From Crossiella cryophila (GTDB lineage: Bacteria; Actinomycetota; Actinomycetes; Mycobacteriales; Pseudonocardiaceae), in NCBI RefSeq assembly GCF_014204915.1, contig NZ_JACHMH010000001.1, positions 5,233,501 to 5,297,500 of the forward strand: 64,000 nucleotides of DNA, given 5' to 3'. Shown piece by piece: positions 16,957 through 26,374 of the stretch; the first letter of the stretch is position 1; each line of letters begins with the position of its first letter. Under the pieces are notes generated by a model. It made no database searches. It saw only the letters and a program-made list of their open reading frames with translations, and was not told where the DNA came from. The position numbers were made by a program, and so were the translations under genes.

Positions 16957-18138
16957 ATGCGTATTCTGTACACTGCCCCACCGGCCTACGACCACATTCT
17001 GAGCCTTGCGCCGATTGCCGCGGCTGCGGTCCGGTGCGGGCACCAGGTTGCCATCTGCGCCCCGGAACGCTTCAGCAATCCGGTCATCTCCGAGCTGGGT
17101 TTGGAGTTCATCCCGGCTGGGCAGGACTGGGTCCGCGAGTTCATTGATTCCGCCGAAGAGACGGTACTCCCTGACCAAATGGCGGATTTCACCACCCGCT
17201 TCATGGTGGACATGTTCTGCGGCGAAGGCGCGGCGATCATGGCCCGCGATGTGGCCGAGGTGATCGAGAAGTGGGGCGCGGACCTGGTGATCCGGGACGC
17301 CTGCGAGTTCGGCGGCTACCTGGCCGCGGAGAAGCTCGGCCTGCCGCACGTCTCGGTCGCGGTGCTGGACTACAACTACAAGTTCCTGGTCCCCGGGGTC
17401 ACCGCCGCGCTCAACCTGCTGCGCGCCGGCCTGGACCTGCCCCCGGACCCCGACGGCAGCCGCGCCTTCGCCCACTTGCACGTGGATCTGGCCCCCGCGG
17501 AGTTCCAGCCCGAGGAGAACGCGATCCCCAACATCCGGCGCTACCGGCCGGACGGGGTCCGCCCCGGCCAGCGCCTGCCGGACTGGATCACCGAACTGGA
17601 CCCGGACAAACCCCTGGTCTACGCCAGTTTCGGCACCGCGGCCGCCACCCTGCCCGAGTACGCGAAACCGCTGTCCACGGTGATCGCCGGACTCGGTCAG
17701 CTGGACTGCACCGCGATCGTCTCCACCGGCAAGGCGGCCGACTGGGAGACCGACGCCCCGGTCGCACGGGACGCGGTGCCGCCCAACGTGCACCTGGCCG
17801 AATGGGTGCCACAGGCGCTGCTGGTGCGCTGCGTGGACCTGGTGGTCACCCACTCGGGCCCGTCCACGGTGCGGATGGCGCTGGCCGGCGGGGTGCCGAT
17901 GGTGTCGGTGCCACTGCTGTTCGACGCCTTCGACGTGGCCCAGCGCTGCACCGACCTCGGCATCTCGATCAAGCTCGACTGGACCGCGCTGACCCCCGGC
18001 GAGGTCGCCGACGCCTGCCGGCGGGTGCTCACCGAACCGGGGTTCCGCCGCCGGTCCAGGGCGATCCAGCGCCGCGCGCTGGCCCTGCCACCGGTGGACG
18101 ACGCCCTGATCCGCGACCTGGAAAACCTGGCCACCTAA
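16957..18138 (+). CDS. Glycosyltransferase, GT1-type antibiotic glycosyltransferase
   Basis: A 393-residue GT-B enzyme. The N-terminal acceptor domain starts MRILYTAPPAYDHILSLAPI; the C-terminal donor domain has VYASFGTAAATLPEYAK, then VHLAEWVPQALLVRCVDLVV and the nucleotide-sugar segment THSGPSTVRMALAGGVPMV. In most relatives the last segment reads HHGGAGT; here the second glycine pair is replaced, a variation also met in enediyne-cluster enzymes. It heads a rightward operon with the 2,3-dehydratase (10 bp gap) and ABC permease, so it probably transfers a deoxysugar to the enediyne aglycone. Confidence 0.9.
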   Translation: MRILYTAPPAYDHILSLAPIAAAAVRCGHQVAICAPERFSNPVISELGLEFIPAGQDWVREFIDSAEETVLPDQMADFTTRFMVDMFCGEGAAIMARDVAEVIEKWGADLVIRDACEFGGYLAAEKLGLPHVSVAVLDYNYKFLVPGVTAALNLLRAGLDLPPDPDGSRAFAHLHVDLAPAEFQPEENAIPNIRRYRPDGVRPGQRLPDWITELDPDKPLVYASFGTAAATLPEYAKPLSTVIAGLGQLDCTAIVSTGKAADWETDAPVARDAVPPNVHLAEWVPQALLVRCVDLVVTHSGPSTVRMALAGGVPMVSVPLLFDAFDVAQRCTDLGISIKLDWTALTPGEVADACRRVLTEPGFRRRSRAIQRRALALPPVDDALIRDLENLAT

Positions 18139-18148
18139 GGAGATCGCG

Positions 18149-19513
18149 GTGACCGCGGCCGGTTTGCAGCTGCGCGAGGACAGCGGACTGGCCGCGCGGC
18201 TGGCCCGCTCCGCCGCGGTCACCGGCGAGGGCGCCTGCCTGCGCACCGAGGAGGTCGCGGGCTGGCTGCGGGCCAGGGTGCTGGCCAACCGCTACCGGGT
18301 CGGCGAGATCCCGTTCGCCGCACTGGAAGGCTGGTCCTTCCAACGCGATTCGGGCGACCTGAGCCACCGCAGCGGCCGGTTCTTCCGGGTGGCCGGACTG
18401 CACGTGCGCACCGAGCAGGGGCACTTCCCGGAGTGGCAGCAGCCGATCATCGACCAGCCCGAGATCGGCATCCTCGGCTTCCTGGTCAAGGAGTTCGACG
18501 GGGTGCCGCACTTCCTCACCCAGGCCAAGATGGAGCCGGGCAACCCGCACCTGGTGCAGCTCGCGCCGACCGTGCAGGCCACCCGCAGCAACTACACCCG
18601 GGTGCATCAGGGCGCGCCGGTGCGGTTCCTGGAGCACTTCCGGCAGCCGAGGGCGGGCACCGTGGTCACCGACGTGCTCCAGTCCGAACACGGCGCCTGG
18701 TTCCTGCGCAAGGCCAACCAGAACGTGATCGTGGAGACCACCGCCGAGGTGCCGCCGCACGAGGACTTCCGCTGGCTGACCCTCGGCCAGCTCGGCGAGT
18801 TGTTGCGGCAGGACAACGTGGTCAACATGGACGCCCGCACCGTGCTCGGCTGCGCCCCGGTGCACTCCGGCAGCACCGCCCTGCACTCCGATGCCCAGGT
18901 GCGCTCCTGGTTCGGCCGCGAACGCTCCCGCCACCAGGTCCGCACTGACCTGATTCCACTGGCCAGGGTCAAGGGCTGGCGGCGGGACGCGCACGCGATC
19001 GAACACGAGCACGGCCGCTACTTCCGGGTGAAGGCCTACGCGGTGGAGGCGAGCAACCGCGAGGTGCCCGCCTGGACCCAGCCGTTGCTGGAACCGGTCG
19101 GCCAGGGCGTGGTCGCCTTCCTCACCCGGCGCCTGAGCGGTGTCCCACACCTGTTGGCCAGGGCCAGGGTCGAGGGCGGATTCGCCACCACCGTGGAACT
19201 CGGACCCACCGTGCAATGCATCCCGGCGAACTATCGGCACCTGCCCCCTGGTGAACGGCCCGCATTTCTCGATATCGTCCAATCAGCGGAGCCGGGACAG
19301 GTCCGCTATGCCGCCGTACACTCCGAGGAAGGTGGCCGGTTCCGCCATGCGGAGAGCAGGTATCTCGTGATCGACGCGGAGGTCGACGCACCCCCCGGAT
19401 TTTTCTGGGTAACTCCGGGGCAGCTCACCGCATTGGCCCAGCACCCGCATTATGTGAACGTCTCGGCGCGCACCCTCCTCGCGGTCGTCAACAGCGCGGG
19501 AGTCCGGCTGTGA
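18149..19513 (+). CDS. NDP-hexose 2,3-dehydratase
   Basis: A 454-residue protein made of two homologous halves of about 210 residues. Each half repeats the pattern R/GRFFRV, WxQP, FLxxxxxGVPH, LVQLAPTVQ / VELGPTVQ and NYxRxHxG / NYRHLPPG. This tandem Nudix-related architecture is that of NDP-4-keto-6-deoxyhexose 2,3-dehydratases (TylX3/EvaA family), which open the route to 2-deoxysugars. The GTG start has an AAGGAG site 6 bp upstream. It implies that the attached sugar is a 2,6-dideoxyhexose; the NDP-glucose synthase and 4,6-dehydratase needed earlier are not in the window. Confidence 0.92.
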   Translation: MTAAGLQLREDSGLAARLARSAAVTGEGACLRTEEVAGWLRARVLANRYRVGEIPFAALEGWSFQRDSGDLSHRSGRFFRVAGLHVRTEQGHFPEWQQPIIDQPEIGILGFLVKEFDGVPHFLTQAKMEPGNPHLVQLAPTVQATRSNYTRVHQGAPVRFLEHFRQPRAGTVVTDVLQSEHGAWFLRKANQNVIVETTAEVPPHEDFRWLTLGQLGELLRQDNVVNMDARTVLGCAPVHSGSTALHSDAQVRSWFGRERSRHQVRTDLIPLARVKGWRRDAHAIEHEHGRYFRVKAYAVEASNREVPAWTQPLLEPVGQGVVAFLTRRLSGVPHLLARARVEGGFATTVELGPTVQCIPANYRHLPPGERPAFLDIVQSAEPGQVRYAAVHSEEGGRFRHAESRYLVIDAEVDAPPGFFWVTPGQLTALAQHPHYVNVSARTLLAVVNSAGVRL

Positions 19514-19556
19514 CCAGCAGTTCGGCGCGTCAGCACGAAGTCAATCGGGAGGATTG

Positions 19557-20405
19557 ATGACGACCGTCTCGCCCACCACCGACACCCCGCGGTTCGACCC
19601 GGCCGCGTTCCGGGTGTCCTATCCGCGGCAGATCGCCATCATGGTCAAGCGCAGCGCGACCCACACCCGGCGCATGCCGGAGATGCTGATCGATGTCACC
19701 GCCCAGCCCATTGTCTTCGTGCTGTTGTTCGCCTTCGTCTTCGGCGCCTCCATCACGGTGCCCGGCGGATTCGACTACCGCGGCTGGATGCTCCCCGGAA
19801 TCATTGCGCAGACAATCGCCTTCGCCGCCTTCATTGTCGCCACCGGCATCACCGGCGACATCGAGAAGGGCATCATCGACCGATTCCGCTCGCTGCCGAT
19901 CGCCCGCTCGGCGGTGCTGGTCGGCCGCTCGGTCACCGGCCTGGCGCACGAGTCGATCGCGGTGGTCATCGTGGCGATCACCGGCCTGATCATCGGCTGG
20001 CGGGTCAACACCGACCCACTGAGCGGCCTGGCCGGCTTCGCCCTGGTGCTGCTGTTCGGCTTCGCGATGGTGTGGGTGGGCATCCTGGTCGGCTCGGTGA
20101 TGCGAACCGCGGAATCCGTGGAGGGCCTGCTGTTCGCCTCCCTGTTCCCGTTCACCTTCCTGGCCAACTCCTTCGTGCCCACCGAGCCGATGCCGTCCTG
20201 GATCCGCGCCATCGCGGAGTGGAACCCGGTGTCCTCACTGGTGCAGTCGCTGCGCGAGCTGTGGGGCAACGGCGCGGCGGCCCCGGCGGACGCGCAACTG
20301 CCACTGCACTACCCGATCCTGTCCATCCTGCTGTGGTCCGGGCTGATCATCGCGGTGTTCGCACCGCTGTCCCTGCGCGCCTACTACCGCCGGACCGAGC
20401 GCTAG
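19557..20405 (+). CDS. ABC-2 type transporter permease (DrrB-like)
   Basis: A 282-residue membrane protein with about six hydrophobic segments, matching the daunorubicin-resistance DrrB/ABC-2 permease family: VFVLLFAFVFGASI, GITGDIEKGIIDRFRSLPIA (the cytoplasmic coupling segment), FGFAMVWVGILVGSVM, FPFTFLANSFVP and AEWNPVSSLVQSLRELWGN. The ATG at 19557 follows GGGAGGA; an in-frame TTG one codon earlier is less likely. It follows the 2,3-dehydratase and faces the ABC ATPase at 21536 tail-to-tail, so the two exporter halves come from convergent transcripts. Probable role: export of the enediyne. Confidence 0.9.
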   Translation: MTTVSPTTDTPRFDPAAFRVSYPRQIAIMVKRSATHTRRMPEMLIDVTAQPIVFVLLFAFVFGASITVPGGFDYRGWMLPGIIAQTIAFAAFIVATGITGDIEKGIIDRFRSLPIARSAVLVGRSVTGLAHESIAVVIVAITGLIIGWRVNTDPLSGLAGFALVLLFGFAMVWVGILVGSVMRTAESVEGLLFASLFPFTFLANSFVPTEPMPSWIRAIAEWNPVSSLVQSLRELWGNGAAAPADAQLPLHYPILSILLWSGLIIAVFAPLSLRAYYRRTER

Positions 20406-20425
20406 ACGCCCGACCACCCCACGGT

Positions 20426-20535
20426 GTGTTGGCCGTTCTCGTACACAGTGTTGGCCGAACTGGTACGGCCACCGTCCACTTCGGCCAACACACCGTCCCG
20501 CGATGGCCAACACCGTGTACAAGAACGGCCAACAC
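20426..20535. repeat. Interspersed repeat array A (five copies, both orientations)
   Basis: Five copies of a 15-19-nt element with core GTGTTGGCCGTTCTCGTAC or its complement. Two forward copies are at 20426 and 20448; three reverse copies are near 20474, 20499 and 20517. The arrangement is roughly palindromic and fills the gap between the convergent ABC permease and ABC ATPase genes. It could fold into hairpins and act as a bidirectional terminator. Confidence 0.85.
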
Positions 20536-20561
20536 GCCGGCGGCTGGCCAGGCGCTTGGAC

Positions 20562-21536
20562 CTACTCCGCGGCCTGGGCGGCCACCGGTTCGGCCCGGTG
20601 GCCGGTCAGGCTGAGGAAGACGTCGTCCAGGGTCGGCCGGGCCAGTGCGATGTCATCCACCGCGATGCCCTGCGCGGCCAGCGCGGTGGCCAGCCGGATG
20701 AGATCGTCGAGGCCGTCGGCGGGCGCCGTGAGCCTGCCGGTGCCCTCGTCCCGGAACACCTCGCCGCGCTGGGTGCGGATCAGTTCCGCCGCCGCGGCCA
20801 CGTCACCCGGGTTGGCCACGATCACCTCCAGCGCGGAGCGCCCGGCCCGGTCCTTGAGTTCGATCGGCGTGCCGGTGGCCACGATCCGGCCCTGGTCCAT
20901 CACCACGATCTCGTCCGCGAGCCGGTCCACCTCCTCCAGGTACTGGGTGGTGAGCAGCAGGGTGGTGCCGCCGCGGACCAGTTCCCGCAACACATCCCAG
21001 AGTTCGAGGCGGCTGCGCGGGTCCAGGCCGGTGGTCGGCTCGTCCAGGAACAGCACCGGCGGCGAGGCGAGCAGTCCGGCGGCCAGGTCCAGTCGCCGCC
21101 GCATGCCGCCGGAGTAGGTCTTGACCGCCCGATCGGCCGCGTCGGTCAACAGGAACTGCGCCAGCAACGCGTCCACCTGGGCGGCCAGCCGTTTGCCGGT
21201 GATGCCGTACAGGCTGCCGATCATGCGCAGGTTCTCCCGGCCGGAGAGGATCTCGTCCACGGTGGTGGACTGCGCGATCACCCCCATCCGGCGGCGCACC
21301 TCATCCGGCTGGGTGACCACGTCGTACCCGGCGATCCGCGCGGTGCCCGAGGTGGGCCGCAGCAAAGTGGTCATCATCCGCACGGTGGTGGTCTTGCCGG
21401 CCCCGTTGGGCCCGAGCAGCCCGAGCACCCGCCCCGGCGGCACGGTGAAACTCACCCCGTCCACGGCCCGTTTCCCGTCGAATTCCTTGACCAGATCCAC
21501 TGCCTGGATCGCGGGCTGCTCCGCGGGTGCACGCAT
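20562..21536 (-). CDS. ABC transporter ATP-binding protein (DrrA-like)
   Basis: A 324-residue nucleotide-binding subunit. Walker A GPNGAGKTTT (about 42-51), Q-loop region VIAQSTTVDE, signature YSGGMRRRLDLA, Walker B VLFLDEPTTGLD, and a C-terminal DrrA-type extension with YLEEVDRLADEI and a domain of about 80 residues. It is the partner of the convergent permease at 19557. DrrAB exporters confer self-resistance by pumping out anthracyclines and other cluster products, so resistance/export is the likely job here. It is the nearest gene downstream of the sugar aminotransferase on the same strand (72 bp gap). Confidence 0.93.
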   Translation of the reverse strand: MRAPAEQPAIQAVDLVKEFDGKRAVDGVSFTVPPGRVLGLLGPNGAGKTTTVRMMTTLLRPTSGTARIAGYDVVTQPDEVRRRMGVIAQSTTVDEILSGRENLRMIGSLYGITGKRLAAQVDALLAQFLLTDAADRAVKTYSGGMRRRLDLAAGLLASPPVLFLDEPTTGLDPRSRLELWDVLRELVRGGTTLLLTTQYLEEVDRLADEIVVMDQGRIVATGTPIELKDRAGRSALEVIVANPGDVAAAAELIRTQRGEVFRDEGTGRLTAPADGLDDLIRLATALAAQGIAVDDIALARPTLDDVFLSLTGHRAEPVAAQAAE

Positions 21537-21608
21537 GGACCCACGCTAGCCAGACCCGACGGGGGGATCAATCCCCCAAAACGGACAGCCATTTCTTTGC
21601 CGGAAAAA

Positions 21609-22733
21609 CTATCGCATTTTTGCGCACACCGACCGCAAAGCGCTGATCACCTTGTCCTGCAACCCGGTCGGCAACGACGGATACATCGGCAACGAGAAGA
21701 TCTCCCCGGCCAACCGCTCGGTCACCGGCAGGGATCCCTTGGCATAGCCCAGATGCGCGAACCCGGACATGAGATGCACCGGCCACCGGTAACTCACGTT
21801 GAGCACGATGTCCTGCTCCCGCAGGCGTTCCAGGATCCGCTCGCGTTCCGGGTGGCGGACGACGTAGAGGTAGTGCACGTGCTCGTTGCCGGGGGTGACG
21901 GTCGGCAGTTCGAGTTCACCCGGTGCGGTGAGGTCGGTGAGGGCTTCGGCGTAACGCCGGGCCACCCGTTGACGGCCCGCGATGTACTCGTCCATGCGGC
22001 GTAGTTTGCGGCGCAGGATCTCGGCCTGCACCTCGTCGAGCCTGCTGTTGTGACCGGGAACCCTGACCACGTAGTAGCCGTTTTCCATGCCGTAGTAACG
22101 CAATCGGCGCAGGTTCCGGTCCGCCTCGGCACTGCCGGTGAGCACTGCGCCGCCGTCACCGTAGGCGCCGAGGACCTTGGTGGGGTAGAAGGAGAACGCG
22201 GCCGCGTCACCCATGCTGCCCGCGAGTGCGCCGTGCTGGCGGGCGCCGTGGGACTGGGCGCAGTCCTCCACGACCAGCAGGCCGTGCTCGGCGGCGAGTG
22301 CGCGCAGTGGGGCCATGTCCACGCATTGGCCGTACAGGTGCACGGGCACGATTGCCTTGGTGCGCGGGGTGATCGCGTCGGCGAGCTGGGTGGTGTCCAT
22401 CAGGAAGTCGTCGGGGCGGACGTCGACGAAGACCGGGGTGGCGCCGGTGCCGTCGATGGCCACGACGGTCGGGGCGGCGGTGTTGGCGACGGTGATCACC
22501 TCGTCGCCGGGGCCGATGCCCAGGGACTGGAGGGCGAGCTTGACCGCGTTGGTGCCGTTGTCCAGGGCCACGCAGTGCGGAATGCCGTGGTAGGCGGCGA
22601 ATTCCTGCTCGAAGCCACGCACGCTGGCACCGAGGATGAGCTGTCCGGAGCGGAAGACGGTGTCGACCGCGTCGAGGATGTCGTCCCGTTCCCGCTCGAA
22701 CTCCGGCAGGTAGTCCCAGACGTGAGTGGTCAT
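21609..22733 (-). CDS. DegT/DnrJ/EryC1-family NDP-sugar aminotransferase
   Basis: A 374-residue PLP enzyme of the sugar aminotransferase family. Features: [20 protein letters not shown] near the start, the cofactor Asp in [13 protein letters not shown], the Schiff-base Lys in [16 protein letters not shown] (about residue 185) and the C-terminal [14 protein letters not shown] chose the ATG at 22733 ([16 protein letters not shown]), where family similarity begins. With the NDP-hexose 2,3-dehydratase it points to a 3- or 4-amino-2,6-dideoxyhexose. A long repeat-filled gap upstream separates it from the GlxA-type regulator. Confidence 0.88.
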   Translation of the reverse strand: MTTHVWDYLPEFERERDDILDAVDTVFRSGQLILGASVRGFEQEFAAYHGIPHCVALDNGTNAVKLALQSLGIGPGDEVITVANTAAPTVVAIDGTGATPVFVDVRPDDFLMDTTQLADAITPRTKAIVPVHLYGQCVDMAPLRALAAEHGLLVVEDCAQSHGARQHGALAGSMGDAAAFSFYPTKVLGAYGDGGAVLTGSAEADRNLRRLRYYGMENGYYVVRVPGHNSRLDEVQAEILRRKLRRMDEYIAGRQRVARRYAEALTDLTAPGELELPTVTPGNEHVHYLYVVRHPERERILERLREQDIVLNVSYRWPVHLMSGFAHLGYAKGSLPVTERLAGEIFSLPMYPSLPTGLQDKVISALRSVCAKMR

Positions 22734-22861
22734 GAATCCCAGTGTGGCCCGCCGAAAGCCCCCGGTGCACCGCCGACCGGACGGTGCCGAGCCGCATCCG
22801 TCCACTAAGGACAGACGCGGCCTGAACAGATGGCCAGAGGTCCGATCCACACCTCGTCGGC

Positions 22862-23005
22862 GTGTTGGCCGTTGTCGTACCCAGTGTTGGCCGAACTGGT
22901 ACGCCCGTTCGGCCAACACACCGCCCACAACGGCCAACACCCTGTACGAGAACGGCCAACACACCGTCCAGAACGGCCAACACACCGTACGAGAACGGCC
23001 AACAC
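22862..23005. repeat. Interspersed repeat array B (seven copies, both orientations)
   Basis: Same family as array A. Two forward copies (22862, 22884) are followed by five reverse copies (about 22907, 22926, 22944, 22966, 22987). The centre holds a clear hairpin, GGCCGAAC and GTTCGGCC around a 10-nt loop (22890-22915). The array lies between the end of the GlxA-like regulator and the start of the sugar aminotransferase, both leftward, so it could separate their transcripts. I see nothing else in 22734-23032. Confidence 0.85.
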
Positions 23006-23032
23006 GGTGGGAGGGGGCTTCTTGCCGGGGGC

Positions 23033-23995
23033 CTAGGGCGGATTTGGTGGGGTGGTCCGGCGGCCGCGGAATGTTCGCCGGTACGTGTCCGGTGCTACCC
23101 CCACCGTCTGGTTGAAGTGCCGTCGCAATGTGGCCGCTGTCCCCATTCCGGTTCGCTCCGCGATCACATCCACGCTCGCGTCCGTTGTCTCCAGCAGCTC
23201 CTGTGCCCGGTGTACCCGCTGGTTGTGCAGCCAGTGCAACGGGGTCGTGCCGGTGGTGGCGATGAAGTGGCGGGCCAGGTTGCGGGTGCTCATGCTGGCG
23301 CGGGTGGCCAGGTCCTGGACGGTGAGGGGCTCGTGCAGGTGTTCGGTGGCCCAGCGCATGAGGTCCTGCAGGTGGGTGCCGCCGGGTGGGGCGGGGGCGG
23401 TGATGAACTGGGCCTGGCCGCCCGCGCGGTGCGGGGGCACGACCAGGCTGCGGGCCAGGGCGTTGGCGGTGGTGGCGCCGTAGTCGGTGCGGACGATGTG
23501 CAGGGACAGGTCCATGCAGGCGGCCTTGCCTGCGGAGGACAGGAACGGGTGGTCGTCGACGTAGAGGACCTCGGCGTCGACGGTGATGTCCGGGTAGCGG
23601 CTGGCGAGTTGTTCGGCGTGCGCCCAGTGCGTGGTGACCCGGCGGCCGCTGAGCAGGCCGGCGGCGGCGAGCACGAACGAGCCGGTGCACAGCGAGACGA
23701 TCCGGGCGCCGCGGGCGTGTGCGGCGCGCAGGGCGTTGACGATGTCGGCCGGTGGGTCGCGGTCGACGTCGTGGTAGGCCGGGATGATCACCGTGTGCGC
23801 GCTGCGGACCGGGGCGAAGCCGGGGCTGCTCGGCACCCTGGCCACCGCGCCGAGCTGGGCTGCCTTGGGACCGCAGACGGTGAAGTCGTACCAGGGACTG
23901 CCCAGGTCGCCGCGGTCGACGCCGAAGACCTCGATCGCGGTGGCTGCCTCGAACAGCATGGCTCCCTCGTAGAGGGCCAGTACGACGGATCGCAT
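23033..23995 (-). CDS. GlxA-family AraC-type transcriptional regulator
   Basis: A 320-residue regulator. The N-terminal DJ-1/PfpI-like domain (about 1-180) keeps the nucleophile-elbow Cys in [15 protein letters not shown]. The C-terminal AraC double helix-turn-helix (about 215-310) contains [21 protein letters not shown] and the second helix [18 protein letters not shown]. Such proteins are usually cytoplasmic activators of amide or amine metabolism genes. It diverges from the saccharopine-dehydrogenase-like gene with a 71-bp gap and may control it. It lies at the right edge of the biosynthetic block. Confidence 0.9.
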   Translation of the reverse strand: MRSVVLALYEGAMLFEAATAIEVFGVDRGDLGSPWYDFTVCGPKAAQLGAVARVPSSPGFAPVRSAHTVIIPAYHDVDRDPPADIVNALRAAHARGARIVSLCTGSFVLAAAGLLSGRRVTTHWAHAEQLASRYPDITVDAEVLYVDDHPFLSSAGKAACMDLSLHIVRTDYGATTANALARSLVVPPHRAGGQAQFITAPAPPGGTHLQDLMRWATEHLHEPLTVQDLATRASMSTRNLARHFIATTGTTPLHWLHNQRVHRAQELLETTDASVDVIAERTGMGTAATLRRHFNQTVGVAPDTYRRTFRGRRTTPPNPP

Positions 23996-24066
23996 GTCCG
24001 AAAGTGTACAGATGTTGTCGAATCAGACACTCGTGCCGGCGGCTGCGGACGATCAGGATTGGTCCC

Positions 24067-25080
24067 GTGAGCATTGAGAACAAGCTGGTCGCGGTCATGG
24101 GGGCCTACGGGCACACCGCGAAATTCGTCCTGACCCAGCTGCGTGCGCTGGGCCTGACCCCGGTCCCGGTCGGCCGGGATCGGGATCGGTTGCTGGCGCT
24201 GGGACTCGCCCAGCCGCCGCGGGTCGCCTCGGTCGAGGACCCGGACTCGCTGGACCGGGCCTTCGCCGGGGTGCTGGCGGTGGTCAACTGCGCCGGGCCG
24301 TTCGCCGACACCGCCGTCCCGGTGGTCGAGGCCGCGATCCGGGCCGGCGCGCACTACGTCGACGTCGCCGCCGAACAGTCGGTGACCCTGGACCTGCTGG
24401 CCCGCTTCGACGCCCCGGCCCGGCGGGCTGGGGTGGCGGTGGTGCCCGCGATGGCCTTCTACGGCGGGCTCGGCGACCTGCTGGCCACCGCGGCCGCGGC
24501 CGACTGGACCGAGGCCGACGACGTGCAGGTCGCCATCGCCCTCGACAGCTGGCTGCCCACCCTGGGCAGCCGCCGCACCGGCGCCCGCAACGCGGGCAAG
24601 CACCGGGTGTACACCGGCGGCCAGTTCGTCCAGCCGCCCAGCACACCGAGCACGCTGACCTGGAAGTTCCCCGACCCGATCGGCGAGCAGCAGCTCGTCG
24701 AGATGCCCAGCGCCGACCAGGCGACCATCGCGCACCACCTGCGCACCCCGCTGATCACCGTGCACATCAGCACCGGCGCGCTGGCCGACGTCAAGGACCC
24801 GGCCACCCCGCCGCCGGTCGCGGTCGACGAGCTGGGCCGGTCCGCGCAGACCTTCCACGTCGACGTGGTGGTCAGCCGGGACGGCGAGCAACGCCGGGCG
24901 AGCGCGTCCGGGCAGGACATCTACGGCGTCAGCGGGCCACTGGCGGCTGCCGCGGTCGCCCGGCTGCTCAGCGACACGGTCACGCCGGTCGGCGCGATCA
25001 CCGCGGGGGAGTTGTTCGACGCGCCCGAGTTCCTGCGCTCGCTGGCACCCGGGCACCTGTCCTTCACGACCGGTCGGTAG
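24067..25080 (+). CDS. Saccharopine dehydrogenase NADP-binding domain protein
   Basis: A 337-residue oxidoreductase with an N-terminal Rossmann motif, [20 protein letters not shown], and the following [20 protein letters not shown] and [10 protein letters not shown]. This pattern is typical of the saccharopine dehydrogenase-like / trans-acting enoyl reductase family. The substrate is not evident. The GTG at 24067 is the best start; the upstream in-frame part is Arg/Cys-rich shadow. It diverges from the GlxA-type regulator, suggesting that regulator as its controller. Confidence 0.75.
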   Translation: MSIENKLVAVMGAYGHTAKFVLTQLRALGLTPVPVGRDRDRLLALGLAQPPRVASVEDPDSLDRAFAGVLAVVNCAGPFADTAVPVVEAAIRAGAHYVDVAAEQSVTLDLLARFDAPARRAGVAVVPAMAFYGGLGDLLATAAAADWTEADDVQVAIALDSWLPTLGSRRTGARNAGKHRVYTGGQFVQPPSTPSTLTWKFPDPIGEQQLVEMPSADQATIAHHLRTPLITVHISTGALADVKDPATPPPVAVDELGRSAQTFHVDVVVSRDGEQRRASASGQDIYGVSGPLAAAAVARLLSDTVTPVGAITAGELFDAPEFLRSLAPGHLSFTTGR

Positions 25081-25181
25081 GGCTGTCCCCACCCCGGAAT
25101 CGGCAGTCCACCGCAGGGACCGGCGGACTCCGGCCGCCTACCGTCGGTTCCGTTGACCGAGGCAGGGGAGTGGAACAGCTC

Positions 25182-26315
25182 ATGCGGGGCAGGACGAAAT
25201 GGGGCGCGCTGGCGATCGCGGTGCTGACCGTGGTGCTGGCGGCCGGTCCGGCACCGGCCGCCGGGAACGGGCGGTCGGTGTTGCGGCAGGACCTGGACGC
25301 GATCCGGGACGCGGGTGCGGTCGGGGTGCAGGCCCGGGTGGTGTCGCCAGCCGGCCGCTTCGCCGGTGCCAGCGGGACCGCGGTGCTGGGGCGGCGGGTG
25401 CCGGTGCCGGTGGACGGGCACTTCCGGATCGGCAGCAACACCAAGACCTTCGTCGCGGTCGTGCTGCTCCAACTCGAAGCCGAGGGGCGACTGTCCCTTG
25501 TGGACAGTGTGCAGAAGTGGTTGCCCGGCCTGGTACAGGGCAACGGCAATGACGGGAACAAGATCAGCATCCGGCAGTTGTTGCAGCACACCAGCGGTCT
25601 GCACGACTACCCGCACCAGGTGGAGCAGGAACTGACCACCGAGCAGGGGTTCCGCGCGCACCGGTTCCTGCGCCTGCCACCGGAGGAAGTGGTGGCTCGC
25701 GGTGTCCGGCACCCGCCGGTGTTCGCCCCCGGCAGTACCTGGGGCTACGCCAACGTCAACTACGTGCTGGCCGGGATGATCGTGGAGCAGGTCACCGGGC
25801 AGTCCTGGCGGAGCGAGGTGCGGCGGCGGATCATCGAGCCGCTGGGGCTGCGGCACACCTCGCTGCCGGACTCCTCGCCCCGCCTGCCACGGCCGCACGC
25901 GGAGGGCTACACCAAGGACACCGCGACCGGGAACCTGTTCCGCAGCACCGAGATCAGCCTCGGCTGGGTCGGCGCGGCGGCGGAGATCGTGTCCACCACC
26001 GAGGACCTCGGCCGGTTCTGGCGGGCGCTGCTGGGTGGAGGACTGCTGCCGCCCACCCAGCTGGCGAAGATGAAGACCACGGTTCCGGTGGGCAGGCCCG
26101 GGTACGAGTTCGGGCTGGGCATGGCGCGGCAGCGACTCGGCTGCGGTACCTGGGTCTGGTCGCACGCCGGGGGCACCTCCGGTTTCCTCACCGGCAACGC
26201 GGTCACCGAGGACGGCCGGACCAGCGTGATCGTGTCCCGCTCGCTGGACGGTGGCACCCGGGCCGAGGATGCGGCCGCCGACCGGCTGGTCGAGCACGCG
26301 ATCTGCGGGAAATGA
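25182..26315 (+). CDS. Secreted serine hydrolase, beta-lactamase / D-Ala-D-Ala carboxypeptidase family
   Basis: A 377-residue exported penicillin-recognising enzyme. The signal peptide has core WGALAIAVLTVVLAAGPAPA. The class C-type catalytic motifs are SNTK (SxxK, about residue 85), YANVNY (YxN, about 190) and HAGG (HxG-type triad, near 330). It acts outside the membrane on D-alanyl peptides or esters. The ATG at 25182 has a GGGAG site 12 nt upstream; an in-frame GTG at 25170 is possible. Monocistronic, with a hairpin shortly after its stop. Confidence 0.88.
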   Translation: MRGRTKWGALAIAVLTVVLAAGPAPAAGNGRSVLRQDLDAIRDAGAVGVQARVVSPAGRFAGASGTAVLGRRVPVPVDGHFRIGSNTKTFVAVVLLQLEAEGRLSLVDSVQKWLPGLVQGNGNDGNKISIRQLLQHTSGLHDYPHQVEQELTTEQGFRAHRFLRLPPEEVVARGVRHPPVFAPGSTWGYANVNYVLAGMIVEQVTGQSWRSEVRRRIIEPLGLRHTSLPDSSPRLPRPHAEGYTKDTATGNLFRSTEISLGWVGAAAEIVSTTEDLGRFWRALLGGGLLPPTQLAKMKTTVPVGRPGYEFGLGMARQRLGCGTWVWSHAGGTSGFLTGNAVTEDGRTSVIVSRSLDGGTRAEDAAADRLVEHAICGK

Positions 26316-26327
26316 CTCAGGGGCCGG

Positions 26328-26351
26328 TCGCCGACGAGACCACGTCGGCGA
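26328..26351. terminator. Hairpin between convergent genes
   Basis: An 8-bp perfect stem, TCGCCGAC and GTCGGCGA, with an 8-nt loop, between the convergent serine hydrolase and aldehyde dehydrogenase genes. There is no T-run on either side, so intrinsic termination is only suggested by position. Confidence 0.4.
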
Positions 26352-26374
26352 TCGGAACCCGGGAACCGTTGGCG

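Noticed and set aside
16756-18288. 510-residue minus-strand frame across the glycosyltransferase
   Set aside because: Antisense of the glycosyltransferase and the divergent promoter region; no domain signal.
22805-23036. Short frames in repeat array B and the long frame 21609-24098 upstream of 22733
   Set aside because: The sugar aminotransferase begins at 22733; everything upstream in that frame is repeat sequence or the shadow of the GlxA-type gene.
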